Source: JAMXLO01 sp037201625 (GTDB taxonomy: Bacteria > Pseudomonadota > Alphaproteobacteria > Acetobacterales > Acetobacteraceae). From it: 64,000 nucleotides of DNA. Below, one piece after another: positions 1-9,213 of this stretch; position 1 is the first letter of the stretch; each line of letters opens with the position of its first letter. Position numbers and translations under genes: made by a program. The stretch lies in contig JBBCGR010000004.1 in assembly GCA_037201625.1 (NCBI GenBank), forward strand, positions 930,001 to 994,000, written 5' to 3'. The notes under the pieces were generated by a model. It worked only from the letters and a program-made list of their open reading frames with translations, had not been told where the DNA came from and did no database searches.

Positions 1-3000
1 CTCGCCGTGGGCGAGGAGACCCAGAGCGTCGGGTTCGCGCCGGCCTCGGTTACGGTGGCGCACCTGGAGGGCAACGCCGGCAGCACTCAGTTCGTGTTCA
101 CCGTGCAACGCACGGGTGGCACCACCGGCGACGTGGGCTTCACCGGCCAGATCACCTCCACCCAGGCGGAGGCTGCGGATTTCGCCGATAGCCCGGCGCT
201 GCCGATCGCCTTCAGCGGCACCATCGCCGCGGGCGCGACGACTGCCGATGTGACGGTGAACGTGGCGGGCGATGTCGCGGCCGAGACGGCCGAGGCCTTC
301 ACCCTGACGCTGCAATCGGTGGCCAACGCCGACCCGTCGGTGGTCACCGGGATCGGCGCGCAGGAGGCCGCGACCGGCAGCATCCTCGACGACGACGCAC
401 CGCTCTCGATCGGGCAGGTGCAGGGTACCGGCCACGTATCGTCCATGGCAGGCCAGGTGGTGACGCTGACCGGCGTGGTGACGGCGGTGGATACCAACGG
501 CAGCCGCGGCTTCTACCTCCAGGACGGCGGTGACGGGACTCCGCTGACCTCGGATGGCATCTTCGTGTTCCTGCCGAGTGGCACGCTGCCGTCCGTCGGA
601 CATGAGGTGCAGGTGACGGGCAAGGTGTCCGAGTTCACCGCGTCGGGGTCCGCCGCCGGTTCATTCTCGACCACCGAACTCACCTCGGTCGCCGCCATCA
701 ATGACCTGGGCGTCGGTGCGGCAGTGGCGCCGACCGTCATCGGCGGACCCGGTGGATTGCTGCCGCCGACGGGAGACCTCGCCGCGGGCGGGCTGTTCTT
801 CGAGAGCCTGGAAGGCATGCTGATCACCGTGAAGACGCCGGTGGCGGTCGGCCCGACCAACAGCTTCGGCGAGATCTTCACCGTTGTCGACGGCGACGCC
901 GATCCGGGCAACGGCCTCAATGCCACCGGACTGACGCCGCGCGGCAACCTGCTGCTGAGCACCGGCACGGCGGATTTCGGCGACAACGACACCGTGGGCG
1001 GCGACTTCAATCCCGAGCGCATCCAGATCGACGACGACAACGGCCTGCTGGGCGGCTTCACCGCGCCGGCGGTGAATGTCGGCGCCACCCTGACCGACGT
1101 GACCGGCGTCGTCGGCTATAGCTTCGGCAACTATGAGGTGCTCGCGACGCAGGCCTATGCCGTGCAGACGCCGAGCCCGCTGACCAAGGAGACCGGCACG
1201 CTCACCGGTGCGGCCGACCGGCTGCTCGTCGCTTCGTACAACGCCGAGAATCTCGATCCGGGCGACGGCGCGGTGCGCTTCGCCACCATCGCGCAGGAGA
1301 TCGTCGCGACGCTCAACACGCCGGACATCATCGCCCTGCAGGAGGTGCAGGACAACGACGGCGCGACGGACTCGGGCACCACCTCCGCGGCCACCACGTT
1401 GCAGACGCTGGTTGACGCGATCGCCGCCGCCGGCGGGCCGGCCTACGCCTTCGTCGACAACCCGTTCGTCGGCAACAACACCAATGGCGGCGAGCCCGGC
1501 GGCAACATCCGCACGGCCTTCCTCTATCGCACCGATCGCGTCGACTTCGTCAGCGGATCGCTGCGCACGATCGGCGCCGATGGCTCGGCAGTGACCGGCA
1601 GCTACGCCGACCAGCAGACCAATCCCGACAATCCGTTCTTCGATTCCCGTCCGCCGCTGGTGGCTAGCTTCACCTTCAACGGCAGCGAGGTCACCGTCAT
1701 CAACAACCACTTCACCTCGAAAGGTGGCAGTGCCGCCCTGCTCGGCAGCCAGCAGCCGCCGCTCAACGCGGGGGAGGTGCAGCGCGCGGCGCAGGCCCAG
1801 GCGGTCAACACGTTCGTCGACGGCCGGCTGGCGGCCAACCCCGTCGCCAACATCATCGTCGCCGGCGACCTCAACGAATTCCCCAGCGAACAGCCGATGC
1901 AGGTGCTGAAGGGCACCGCCTCGGTCAGCGGCTACGACGTGCCGGGCAGCGATCCGATCGCCGCCACCGGCACCCTGACGCCGGGCGGCACGCCGGTGCT
2001 GCACGACCTGCAGGACACGCTGCCGGCGGATCAGCAATACGACTACGTGTTCGAGGGCAATTCCGAGACCCTCGACCACATCCTGGCAAGCAACGCGCTC
2101 GCGTCCGGCGCGCAGTTCGATCCGGTGCACATCAACGCCGAATTCGCCGACCAGACCAGCGACCACGATCCGCTGCTGGCGTCGTTCTCGATCCCGGGCT
2201 TCTCGCTGTCCAACTATGTCCGGATTGGCCGCTTTGATCTGCCGGAGCCGACGCGCACGACGGCGCCGCCCAACAACCTGCTGGCGCAGGAAGTGTCCGC
2301 CGTCACCTACGACTGGGACACCGATACGCTGTTCGTGGTCGGCGACGGCGGTACCTCGATCGTGCAGATCTCGAAGAGCGGCCAGTTGATCGACTCCATG
2401 ACGCTGGCGCCTGGCAGCAGCCCGCAGGGTACCGAGTTCTACGACACCGAGGGCCTGACCTATATCGGCGACGGCCGCTTCGTGATGGTCGAGGAGCGCG
2501 ACCGCCAGGCCGTCGCATTCACCTATGCGCCGGGCACCACGCTCACGCGGGCCGACACGCAGACCGTCAAGCTTGGCACCTTCGCCGGCAACACCGGTCT
2601 CGAGGGCCTGTCCTTCGACAAGCAGACCGGCGACTTCATCTTTGCCAAGGAGACCGATCCGGAATCGATCTTCCAGTCCGCCATCGATTTCGCCGCGGGC
2701 ACCGCGACCAACGGCTCGCCGACGACGGAGAATTCGACGCCGCTTTTCGATCCGTCGCTGCTCGGCTTGGCGGACATCGCCGATGTCTATTCGCTGGCCA
2801 ACGTGACCGCGCTGCAGGGCCAGGCCGCCTCGGGCAACCTGCTGGTGCTCAGCCAGGAATCCGGCAAGATCGTCGAGACTGACCGCTCGGGCCACGTCGT
2901 CAGCACGCTGACGCTCACATCCGACCCCGGCAATCCGCTGTCCATTCCGGACCAGCAGCACGAAGGCGTCGCGATGGACGCCGCCGGCAATCTCTATGTG

Positions 3001-5118
3001 GTCAGCGAGAACGGCGGCGGTGACTTCGACCATCCGCAGCTTTGGGTGTTCGCGCCTTCGGCCGCGCCCAACCAGGCGCCGACCGCGATCGCGCTCACCA
3101 ACCAGACCACAGCGATCGCCGAGAACACCAGCACCGCGACACGGCTCAAGGTGGCCGACATCGTCATCACCGATGACGGTCTTGGCGCCAGCAACCTCGC
3201 CCTGACCGGGGCTGATGCAGCTTTCTTCGAAGTCGACAACACAGGACTTTACATCAAGGCCGGCACCGCGCTCGATTTCGAGGCCAAGGCGAGCTACGCG
3301 GTTACGGTCACGGTGGACGATCCGAGTGTCGGCGCCGCGCCGGACGCGACGGCCGAGTTCACGCTCTCGGTCACCGACCTGGTGAACGAAAATCCGGGCC
3401 ACCCGCAGCTCTATGTCTCCGAGGTGGCGCCATGGTCCAGCGGCAACAGCCCGGTCGCCGCGGACTGGTTCGAAATCACCAATGCCGGCACCACCGCCCT
3501 CGACATCACCGGCTGGAAGATGGACGACAGCTCGGGTGTGTTCGGCTCCGCCGTGTCGCTGCTCGGCATCACCAGTATCGGCGCCGGCGAGTCGGTCGTC
3601 TTCCTCGAGACCGACGACCTGGCGGCGGCACGGACCGCCTTCATCAACACCTGGTTCGGTGGCACCCCACCGGCCGGACTGCAGATCGGCAATTATACCG
3701 GGTCCGGCGTGGGCCTCAGCACCGGCGGCGATGAGGTCAACCTGTTCGATGCCAGCGGCGTGCTGCAGGCGGGCATCTCGTTCGGCGCGTCGCCGAGCGG
3801 CCCGTTCCCCAGCTTCAACAACGCCGTCGGCCTGAACAACGCGCCGGTCACCACGCCGAGCGCGGTGGGTGAGAACGGCGCCTTCGCGGCGGCGAACGAC
3901 AGCGCCGAGATCGGCTCGCCCGGCAGCATCGGCAGGCTGATCATCTCCGAGGTCGCACCGTGGTCCAGCGGCAGCAGCCCGGTTGGCGCCGACTGGTTCG
4001 AGGTGACCAATACCTCGCCGTTCGCCATCGACATCACCGGCTGGAAGGTGGACGACAGCTCGGGCTCTCCCGCCGCCGCGATCGCGCTGAGCGGTATCAC
4101 CAGCATCGCCGCCGGCGAATCGGTGATTTTCATCGAGACCGCCGACCTCCCTGCCGCGAAGGCAGCGTTCCTCGACACGTGGTTCGGCGCCAACCCGCCA
4201 GCCAACCTGCAGATCGGCAGCTACAGCGGCTCGGGCGTTGGCCTGGGCACGTCGGGCGACGCGGTCAACCTGTATGACGCCGGCAACACACTGCGTGCCA
4301 GCGTGACGTTCGGTGCCTCGCCGTCCGGCCCGTTCGCGACGTTCGACAATGCAGCAGGCTTCAACAATGGGACCATCTCGGCGCTGAGTACGGCCGGGAC
4401 CAACGGCGCGGCGGCGGCGGCGAAGGACGCGGCCGAGGTCGGCTCGCCGGGTGTGATCGCGCCGCGGCCCTATACGCTGCAACTCCTGCATTTCTACGGC
4501 GAATCCGGAATCCTCGCGGCGGACACAGCGCCGATCGTGGGCGCGATGGTGGACAAGTTCCGCGGCGAGGCTGCGAACACGCTGGTGCTGGCGGAAGGCG
4601 ACACGTGGATCCCCGGCCCGTGGCTGGTCGCGGGTGCCGATCCGTCCCTGAACGCGGTGCCCGGCATCGGCTCAACCGCGCTGGGCCGCCCCCGACGTCG
4701 CGATCATGAACGCGATCGGGGTGAACGCATCGGCGCTGGGCAACCACGAGTTCGACCTGGGATCGCCGATCGTGTCGGGGGCGATCGCAGCGTCCGGCGC
4801 GTGGGGCGGCGCACAGTTCCCGTTCATCACCGACAATCTCGACTTCTCCGCCGATGCCTCGCTGAAGCCGCTGGCGGATGCCTCGCTGGGCGGCAATGCG
4901 GCAAACGACTTCGCCGGCAAGGAAGCCTCCAGCATCGGCGGCAAGATCGCCCCCTACACCATCGTGACGCTGAACGGCGAGCGGATCGGCATCGTCGGCC
5001 TGACGACGTTCGAACTGCTGAGCAAGACCTCGCCCAATGGCACAGTGCCGAAGGACGATGGCAATGCGGCCACCGACGATATCCAGGAGGTGGCGGTCTA
5101 CCTGCAGAATGCGGTTGA
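1..5118 (+). CDS. Giant secreted nuclease/phytase-like/lamin-tail/5'-nucleotidase protein, N-terminal portion (5' end outside window, frameshifted)
   Basis: The frame is open from the first base, so the true start lies upstream. Domains by position: a Calx-beta-like module (about 25-400); an OB-fold segment of the type found before secreted nucleases (about 405-1140); an endonuclease/exonuclease/phosphatase domain (1200-2200) with ALQEVQ near 1330, GDLNEFP near 1860 and SDHDPLL near 2158; a phytase-esterase/SdiA-regulated-like beta-propeller (2205-3060); a cadherin-like module (3070-3390); two lamin-tail domains (3409-4456); and the start of a UshA-like metallophosphatase from about 4470. After the C run at 4689-4693 the frame becomes arginine-rich nonsense and stops at 5118, while the correct protein continues one frame over. 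Family knowledge suggests an extracellular enzyme releasing phosphate from DNA, nucleotides or phytate-like esters; that role is inferred. Confidence 0.85.
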   Translation, partial: LAVGEETQSVGFAPASVTVAHLEGNAGSTQFVFTVQRTGGTTGDVGFTGQITSTQAEAADFADSPALPIAFSGTIAAGATTADVTVNVAGDVAAETAEAFTLTLQSVANADPSVVTGIGAQEAATGSILDDDAPLSIGQVQGTGHVSSMAGQVVTLTGVVTAVDTNGSRGFYLQDGGDGTPLTSDGIFVFLPSGTLPSVGHEVQVTGKVSEFTASGSAAGSFSTTELTSVAAINDLGVGAAVAPTVIGGPGGLLPPTGDLAAGGLFFESLEGMLITVKTPVAVGPTNSFGEIFTVVDGDADPGNGLNATGLTPRGNLLLSTGTADFGDNDTVGGDFNPERIQIDDDNGLLGGFTAPAVNVGATLTDVTGVVGYSFGNYEVLATQAYAVQTPSPLTKETGTLTGAADRLLVASYNAENLDPGDGAVRFATIAQEIVATLNTPDIIALQEVQDNDGATDSGTTSAATTLQTLVDAIAAAGGPAYAFVDNPFVGNNTNGGEPGGNIRTAFLYRTDRVDFVSGSLRTIGADGSAVTGSYADQQTNPDNPFFDSRPPLVASFTFNGSEVTVINNHFTSKGGSAALLGSQQPPLNAGEVQRAAQAQAVNTFVDGRLAANPVANIIVAGDLNEFPSEQPMQVLKGTASVSGYDVPGSDPIAATGTLTPGGTPVLHDLQDTLPADQQYDYVFEGNSETLDHILASNALASGAQFDPVHINAEFADQTSDHDPLLASFSIPGFSLSNYVRIGRFDLPEPTRTTAPPNNLLAQEVSAVTYDWDTDTLFVVGDGGTSIVQISKSGQLIDSMTLAPGSSPQGTEFYDTEGLTYIGDGRFVMVEERDRQAVAFTYAPGTTLTRADTQTVKLGTFAGNTGLEGLSFDKQTGDFIFAKETDPESIFQSAIDFAAGTATNGSPTTENSTPLFDPSLLGLADIADVYSLANVTALQGQAASGNLLVLSQESGKIVETDRSGHVVSTLTLTSDPGNPLSIPDQQHEGVAMDAAGNLYVVSENGGGDFDHPQLWVFAPSAAPNQAPTAIALTNQTTAIAENTSTATRLKVADIVITDDGLGASNLALTGADAAFFEVDNTGLYIKAGTALDFEAKASYAVTVTVDDPSVGAAPDATAEFTLSVTDLVNENPGHPQLYVSEVAPWSSGNSPVAADWFEITNAGTTALDITGWKMDDSSGVFGSAVSLLGITSIGAGESVVFLETDDLAAARTAFINTWFGGTPPAGLQIGNYTGSGVGLSTGGDEVNLFDASGVLQAGISFGASPSGPFPSFNNAVGLNNAPVTTPSAVGENGAFAAANDSAEIGSPGSIGRLIISEVAPWSSGSSPVGADWFEVTNTSPFAIDITGWKVDDSSGSPAAAIALSGITSIAAGESVIFIETADLPAAKAAFLDTWFGANPPANLQIGSYSGSGVGLGTSGDAVNLYDAGNTLRASVTFGASPSGPFATFDNAAGFNNGTISALSTAGTNGAAAAAKDAAEVGSPGVIAPRPYTLQLLHFYGESGILAADTAPIVGAMVDKFRGEAANTLVLAEGDTWIPGPWLVAGADPSLNAVPGIGSTALGRPRRRDHERDRGERIGAGQPRVRPGIADRVGGDRSVRRVGRRTVPVHHRQSRLLRRCLAEAAGGCLAGRQCGKRLRRQGSLQHRRQDRPLHHRDAERRADRHRRPDDVRTAEQDLAQWHSAEGRWQCGHRRYPGGGGLPAECG
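3409..4456 (+). repeat. Tandem in-frame duplication of a lamin-tail-domain unit, 528-bp period
   Basis: Two consecutive units (3409-3930 and 3937-4456) align without net indels at an offset of 528 bases. Both encode SEVAPWSSG, then DWFE(I/V)TN, DITGWK and GSGVGL. Nucleotide similarity is high over the first 60 bases of each. Lamin-tail domains occur in secreted nucleases and phosphatases, where they may bind surfaces or DNA. Confidence 0.85.
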
Positions 5119-7084
5119 TGCGCTGACCGCGATGGGCGTCAACAAGATCATCGAGGTCGATCAACTCGATACGCTCACGCGCAACAAGGCGCTTGCCCCG
5201 CTGGTCTCGAGCGTCGACGTCTACGTTGCCGGCGGCGGGCACGAGCGGCTCGGTGACGCGAACGACGTGCCGGGCGCATTCAACGGCCACAGCCCGGACT
5301 TCATCCAGACCGACAGCTATCCGATCGTAACGGCGGGCAAGGATGGCGCGCCGACGCTGATCGTTACCACCGATACCGAGTACAGCTATCTGGGCCGCCT
5401 CCAGATGCAGTTTGACGCCAACGGCATCCTCGACACGACGGCGTTCGACAGCACGGTGAACGGTGCCTACGCCGCGGATGAGGCGACGCTGCAGGCGGTG
5501 TACGGCAGCAAGCAATCGGCCGATGAGATCGTCGCCGGCAGCACCACGGGGTCCAAGGTGCAGGCGATCGGCGATGCGATCGAATCGGTGGTGATCGCCA
5601 AGGACGGCACCAAGTTTGGTTTCTCCAGCGTCTACCTGGAAGGTGACCGGGTGTTCGGCCGCGCGCAGGAGACCAACCTCGGCGATCTGTCGGCGGACGC
5701 CAATATCTTCAAGGCACAGCAGGCGCTGGGTGCCGGGGTTCCCGCGGTGGTGTCGCTGAAGAATGGCGGCGGGCTGCGCGCCTCGATCGGTTCGATCGAC
5801 GAGGATGGTGGCAAGATCGGCAATCCGATCGGGGAGGGAGCGGCGGGCAATGTGTCGCAGCTCGACGTCGAGAATGCGCTGCGTTTCGACAACAAGCTGA
5901 TGGTGTTCGACACCACGCCGCAGGGGCTGCTGAACATCCTGAACTTCGCCGCCGGCCTGGCACCTGGCAATGGCGGGTTCCCGCAGGTCGGCGGCATCCG
6001 GTTCTCCTATGACCCCGACCTGCCGGCCGATGCCCGGGTGCTCAACGTCGCGCTGTATGACATCGACGGCAACTTCATCGCGACCGTGGTGCAGAACGGC
6101 GCGGTGGTGGCGGATGCGCCCGCGAGCATCCCGGTGGTGATCCTGAACTTCACCGCGCAGGGCGGCGACGGCTATCCGATCAAGCCGAACGGCGACAATT
6201 TCCGCTATCTGCTGAACGATGGCACGCTGTCGGCACCGCTCGACGACTCACTCGATTTCACCGCGGCGGCCAACGTGCCGGCCAATGCGCTGGGCGAGCA
6301 GAAGGCGTTCCAGGACCTCATGCTGGCCCGCCACAACACGGAGGCGACGGCCTACGATCAGGCCGATACGCCAGCCGCGCAGGACCTGCGGATCGAGAAC
6401 CTCAATGTCGTGCCGACCGATGCGGTCATCCCCTGCTTTGCCGCCGGCACGCGCATCATGACGCTGCGCGGCGAGGTCGCGGTCGAGCACCTGCGGGAAG
6501 GCGATGCGATCCAGGGGCATTTTGCCGCCGGCCCGCAGGACGTCGTGTGGATCGGCCAGCGCACGATCGATTGCCGCCATCATCCGGAGCCGCACAAGGT
6601 CTGGCCGGTGTGCGTCGCGCGCGGCGCGTTCGGGCGTGGCCTGCCGCAGCGCGATCTGTGGCTGTCACCCGATCATGGCGTGTTCGTCGAGGGCGTGCTG
6701 GTCCCGATCAAGTACCTGATCAACGACACGAGCGTTCGCCAGATGGCGGTGGAGCAGGTCACCTACTACCACGTCGAATTGCCGCGGCATGACGTGATCC
6801 TGGCTGAAGGGCTGCCGGCCGAGAGCTACCTGGACACTGGAGATCGCAGCAACTTCGCCAATGGTGGCGGCCCGATCCGGCTGTTCGCGGACTTCTCCGG
6901 GAGCAGCGCCTCACCGTATCTGTGGGAGGCGTATGGCTGCGCGCCGCTGCGCATCGTGGGCGCAGAGGTCGAGGCGGCGCGGCGGTTGCTGCGCAAGCGT
7001 GCGGCGCGTGCGAAGCCGAACGGCCGGCGCGATGCGGCGGCGACGGATCGCGGGGGCAAGCGGAGGGTGGGCAAGGCATCCTGA
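4706..7084 (+). CDS. C-terminal portion of the same polyprotein: 5'-nucleotidase plus Hint_2 domain
   Basis: This is the continuation of the preceding gene after a one-base shift. The join reads GRPDVAIMNAIG if one C of 4689-4693 is removed. It carries the GNHEFDLG metal-binding motif near 4740, the rest of the calcineurin-like phosphatase domain, and a 5'-nucleotidase C-terminal domain with NGGGLRASI (near 5764) and FTAQGGDGYP (near 6150). From about 6432 a Hint_2 domain starts at CFAAGTRIM, followed by LSPDHGVFVEGVL and HDVILAEGLPAESY. The first metal motif in the upstream part reads HFYGESG rather than the common D-x-H type, so metal site 1 may be altered. Translation from the internal ATG would lack the upstream domains and any signal. 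It is listed separately because of the frameshift, but it is one ancestral gene. Confidence 0.85.
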   Translation: MNAIGVNASALGNHEFDLGSPIVSGAIAASGAWGGAQFPFITDNLDFSADASLKPLADASLGGNAANDFAGKEASSIGGKIAPYTIVTLNGERIGIVGLTTFELLSKTSPNGTVPKDDGNAATDDIQEVAVYLQNAVDALTAMGVNKIIEVDQLDTLTRNKALAPLVSSVDVYVAGGGHERLGDANDVPGAFNGHSPDFIQTDSYPIVTAGKDGAPTLIVTTDTEYSYLGRLQMQFDANGILDTTAFDSTVNGAYAADEATLQAVYGSKQSADEIVAGSTTGSKVQAIGDAIESVVIAKDGTKFGFSSVYLEGDRVFGRAQETNLGDLSADANIFKAQQALGAGVPAVVSLKNGGGLRASIGSIDEDGGKIGNPIGEGAAGNVSQLDVENALRFDNKLMVFDTTPQGLLNILNFAAGLAPGNGGFPQVGGIRFSYDPDLPADARVLNVALYDIDGNFIATVVQNGAVVADAPASIPVVILNFTAQGGDGYPIKPNGDNFRYLLNDGTLSAPLDDSLDFTAAANVPANALGEQKAFQDLMLARHNTEATAYDQADTPAAQDLRIENLNVVPTDAVIPCFAAGTRIMTLRGEVAVEHLREGDAIQGHFAAGPQDVVWIGQRTIDCRHHPEPHKVWPVCVARGAFGRGLPQRDLWLSPDHGVFVEGVLVPIKYLINDTSVRQMAVEQVTYYHVELPRHDVILAEGLPAESYLDTGDRSNFANGGGPIRLFADFSGSSASPYLWEAYGCAPLRIVGAEVEAARRLLRKRAARAKPNGRRDAAATDRGGKRRVGKAS

Positions 7085-7487
7085 ACCTTGGCCCCGGCGG
7101 CTGGCGGTGCGCGCTGCATTGCTGACTGCCGGACTGCTGACATCACGCCGGGCGTTGCGCTTGCAGGCCATCGTAGAGCGCGACGCCTGGTGCGCTTCTT
7201 GCGATGGTGGCCTGGGGTTCAGAACATTGCGCACCAACCTGCCAAGTGTCCCGCGCGGCAGGACACAGACTTGATCTGGTTGCGGAGGAGTGCGCGGCAT
7301 CTGCCTAAACCGAGCGGCCGAGATTCGCCTGTGCTAGCCAAATGCAAATAGGAGACGCACAAATCGCACTGCGCCTAGCGGTGTCAGCGTCACGCATTTG
7401 GACCAACCCCGTGAGATCCCGCAATACTGAATCGAACTCAAACCTTATCCTTTACTCTCGATGAAACGCGCCGCCGGGAGTAAAGAC
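7085..7487. other. Intergenic stretch, no gene seen
   Basis: About 400 bases between the polyprotein stop and the formate dehydrogenase start. No credible coding sequence, RNA or strong hairpin was found. The last 100 bases are less GC-rich and could hold the promoter of the formate dehydrogenase remnant, but no clear -35/-10 pair could be assigned. Confidence 0.4.
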
Positions 7488-8566
7488 ATGGCGAAGGTTG
7501 TCTGCGTACTATTTCCCGACTCAAGGTCTGGAGATCCAACAAGCTATGCTCGCGACCGTGTGCCAGACATCCGCTCCTATCCCGGTGGCCAGACGGCCCC
7601 CACGCCGAGTACGGTCGATTTCACGCCAGGCCAGATGCTGGGCGATGTGTCCGGCGAACTCGGTCTACGGAAGTTTCTCGAAGCGGCCGGCCACACATTG
7701 ATCGTGACGTCCGACAAGGAAGGGCCTGATTCGGTGCTCGACCGCGAACTGATGGACGCCGATGTGGTGATCTCCCAGCCCTTCTGGCCTGCGTACATCA
7801 CGCGCGAGCGCATCGAGCAGGCGCCGAGGCTGAAGCTGGCGATCACCGCGGGCATTGGCTCCGACCATGTCGACCTGCAGGCCGCTGCCGAACACAATAT
7901 CACGGTCGCCGAGGTCACCTTCTCCAACTCCATCAGCGTCGCTGAGCATGCGGTGATGATGATGCTGAGCCTGGTGCGCGACTATATCCCGCAACATGAT
8001 ATCGCCCGCAGCGGCGGCTGGGATATTGCCGATGCCATTGCACGCTCCTACGACCTCGAAGGCATGCAGGTGGGCGTGGTCGCCGCCGGCCGCATAGGCT
8101 AGGCCGTCCTGCGGCGTATGAAGGCGTTCGATGTCGGGTTGCACTACTACGACTTCCATCGCCTGTCGAAGGACGTCGAACAGGGGCTCAATGTCACCTA
8201 CCATCCGTCCGCCGAAGCGCTGGCGGCAGCCTGCGACATCATATCGATCCACACGCCACTGACCCCGGTCACGGACCAGATGTATGACGCGGCGTTCTTC
8301 GCCAAGATGAAACGTGGGTCGTATGTGGTGAACACGGCGCGCGGCAAGCTGATCCACACCGATGCTCTCGTGGAGGCGTTGAAGAGCGGTCAGCTTGCCG
8401 GCTATGCCGGCGACGTGTGGTATCCGCAGCCGGCGCCGGCGGACCATCCGTGGCGCACCATGCCGCACAACGGGATGACGCCCCATACATCGGGCGCCAG
8501 CCTCTCCGCCCAGGCGCGCTACGCCGCCGGCACGCGCGAGATCCTGGAGTGCTTCCTCGCTGGCAG
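7488..8566 (+). pseudogene. NAD-dependent formate dehydrogenase, interrupted by an amber codon and truncated
   Basis: The reading from ATG 7488 (preceded by CGGGAG) follows the NAD+-dependent formate dehydrogenase family closely: MAKVVCVL, YPGGQT, DFTPGQMLG, SGELGLRKFLE, ISQPFWPAY, GIGSDHVDLQ and SISVAEHAVMM. At 8100-8102 a TAG sits inside the nucleotide-binding motif VAAGRIG*AVLRRM, where the family has Leu; TTG to TAG is one substitution. The frame then continues unbroken through HTPLTP, NTARGKL, AGYAGDVW(Y)PQPAP and MTPHTSGASLSAQARYAAGT. Homology stops near 8566 after ECFLAGR, so the last 40 or so residues are missing. The enzyme would oxidise formate to CO2 with NAD+. As read it cannot make a full protein without amber suppression. 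Confidence 0.9.
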
Positions 8567-9022
8567 GTGCTGCGTGCGGCGCTGGACATCTATGTCCGAT
8601 CGGGCTGGATGATTTGCTATTCGGAGTTCCTCGGCGTGCTGGCGGAGGGCGTGGCAGGTCGTGGCGAACTTCCCGACGCCACGGCCATGATTCAGGAGGC
8701 ACTCGAGTGGTCGAACCGCACTGGAGAGCAATACTACGCAGCCGAATTGCTGCGCATCAAAGGTGAGATCTCACTCCGAAAAGCAGACGAACAGTCCGTT
8801 GAGACGGCGGAAGGCTGCTTTCGTGAGGCGCTCGATGTCGCCAGTCGGCAGGGCGCCTTGATGTGGGAATTGCGGGCTGCCACGAGCCTTGCCCGGCTGC
8901 GGATCCGACAGGATCGACGGGACGATGCGCGGCGCGTGCTGGCCCCAGTACATGCTCGATTTACCGAAGGATTTGAGACTGCGGACCTGTGCGCCGCTAG
9001 GGAGCTTCTCGAAATACTTTAG
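8567..9022 (+). pseudogene. C-terminal fragment of a TPR-containing ATPase-type regulator
   Basis: From about 8560 a different frame becomes protein-like and runs to the stop at 9022: RAALDIYVRSGW, FLGVLAEG, EALEWSNRTGEQYY, AELLRIKGEI and QGALMWELRAATSLARLR. These match the C-terminal TPR region of large regulators that combine an output domain, an ATPase and TPRs (the cyclase/LuxR/wHTH-ATPase class). The N-terminal domains are absent. The fragment begins exactly where formate dehydrogenase homology ends, so this is a deletion or recombination joint rather than a gene. Function was probably lost. Confidence 0.75.
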
Positions 9023-9213
9023 CCTTCGTGGGCAACTCCGCGCGCAGGCGAGAAGCTTCCATCCTGTCCCGCCCGCCGTTCCCCCCGGTGCAGCGCGGTC
9101 CATGGACATCGTGTTGATCGACGACGTCGACTGTGGTCTGTCGATAACGCTGGGTGTTGACTACAGCCTTCACCGCTTTGGCGATAATTCCTGTCAGCCA
9201 CCTCCGCCTTTTC

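Noticed and set aside
661..4491. A very long open frame (over 1200 codons) antisense to the polyprotein.
   Set aside because: It is arginine-rich with no domain resemblance and mirrors codon positions of the real gene; this is a common GC-rich artefact.
4689..4706. Programmed frameshifting in the polyprotein.
   Set aside because: No stimulatory structure or conserved slippery site is evident, and the out-of-frame product would have no sensible domain. A mutation or consensus error is simpler.
8100..8102. TAG as a recoded amino acid (pyrrolysine or other) in formate dehydrogenase.
   Set aside because: NAD-type formate dehydrogenases use no special residue there; the family has Leu, and the C-terminus is also lost.
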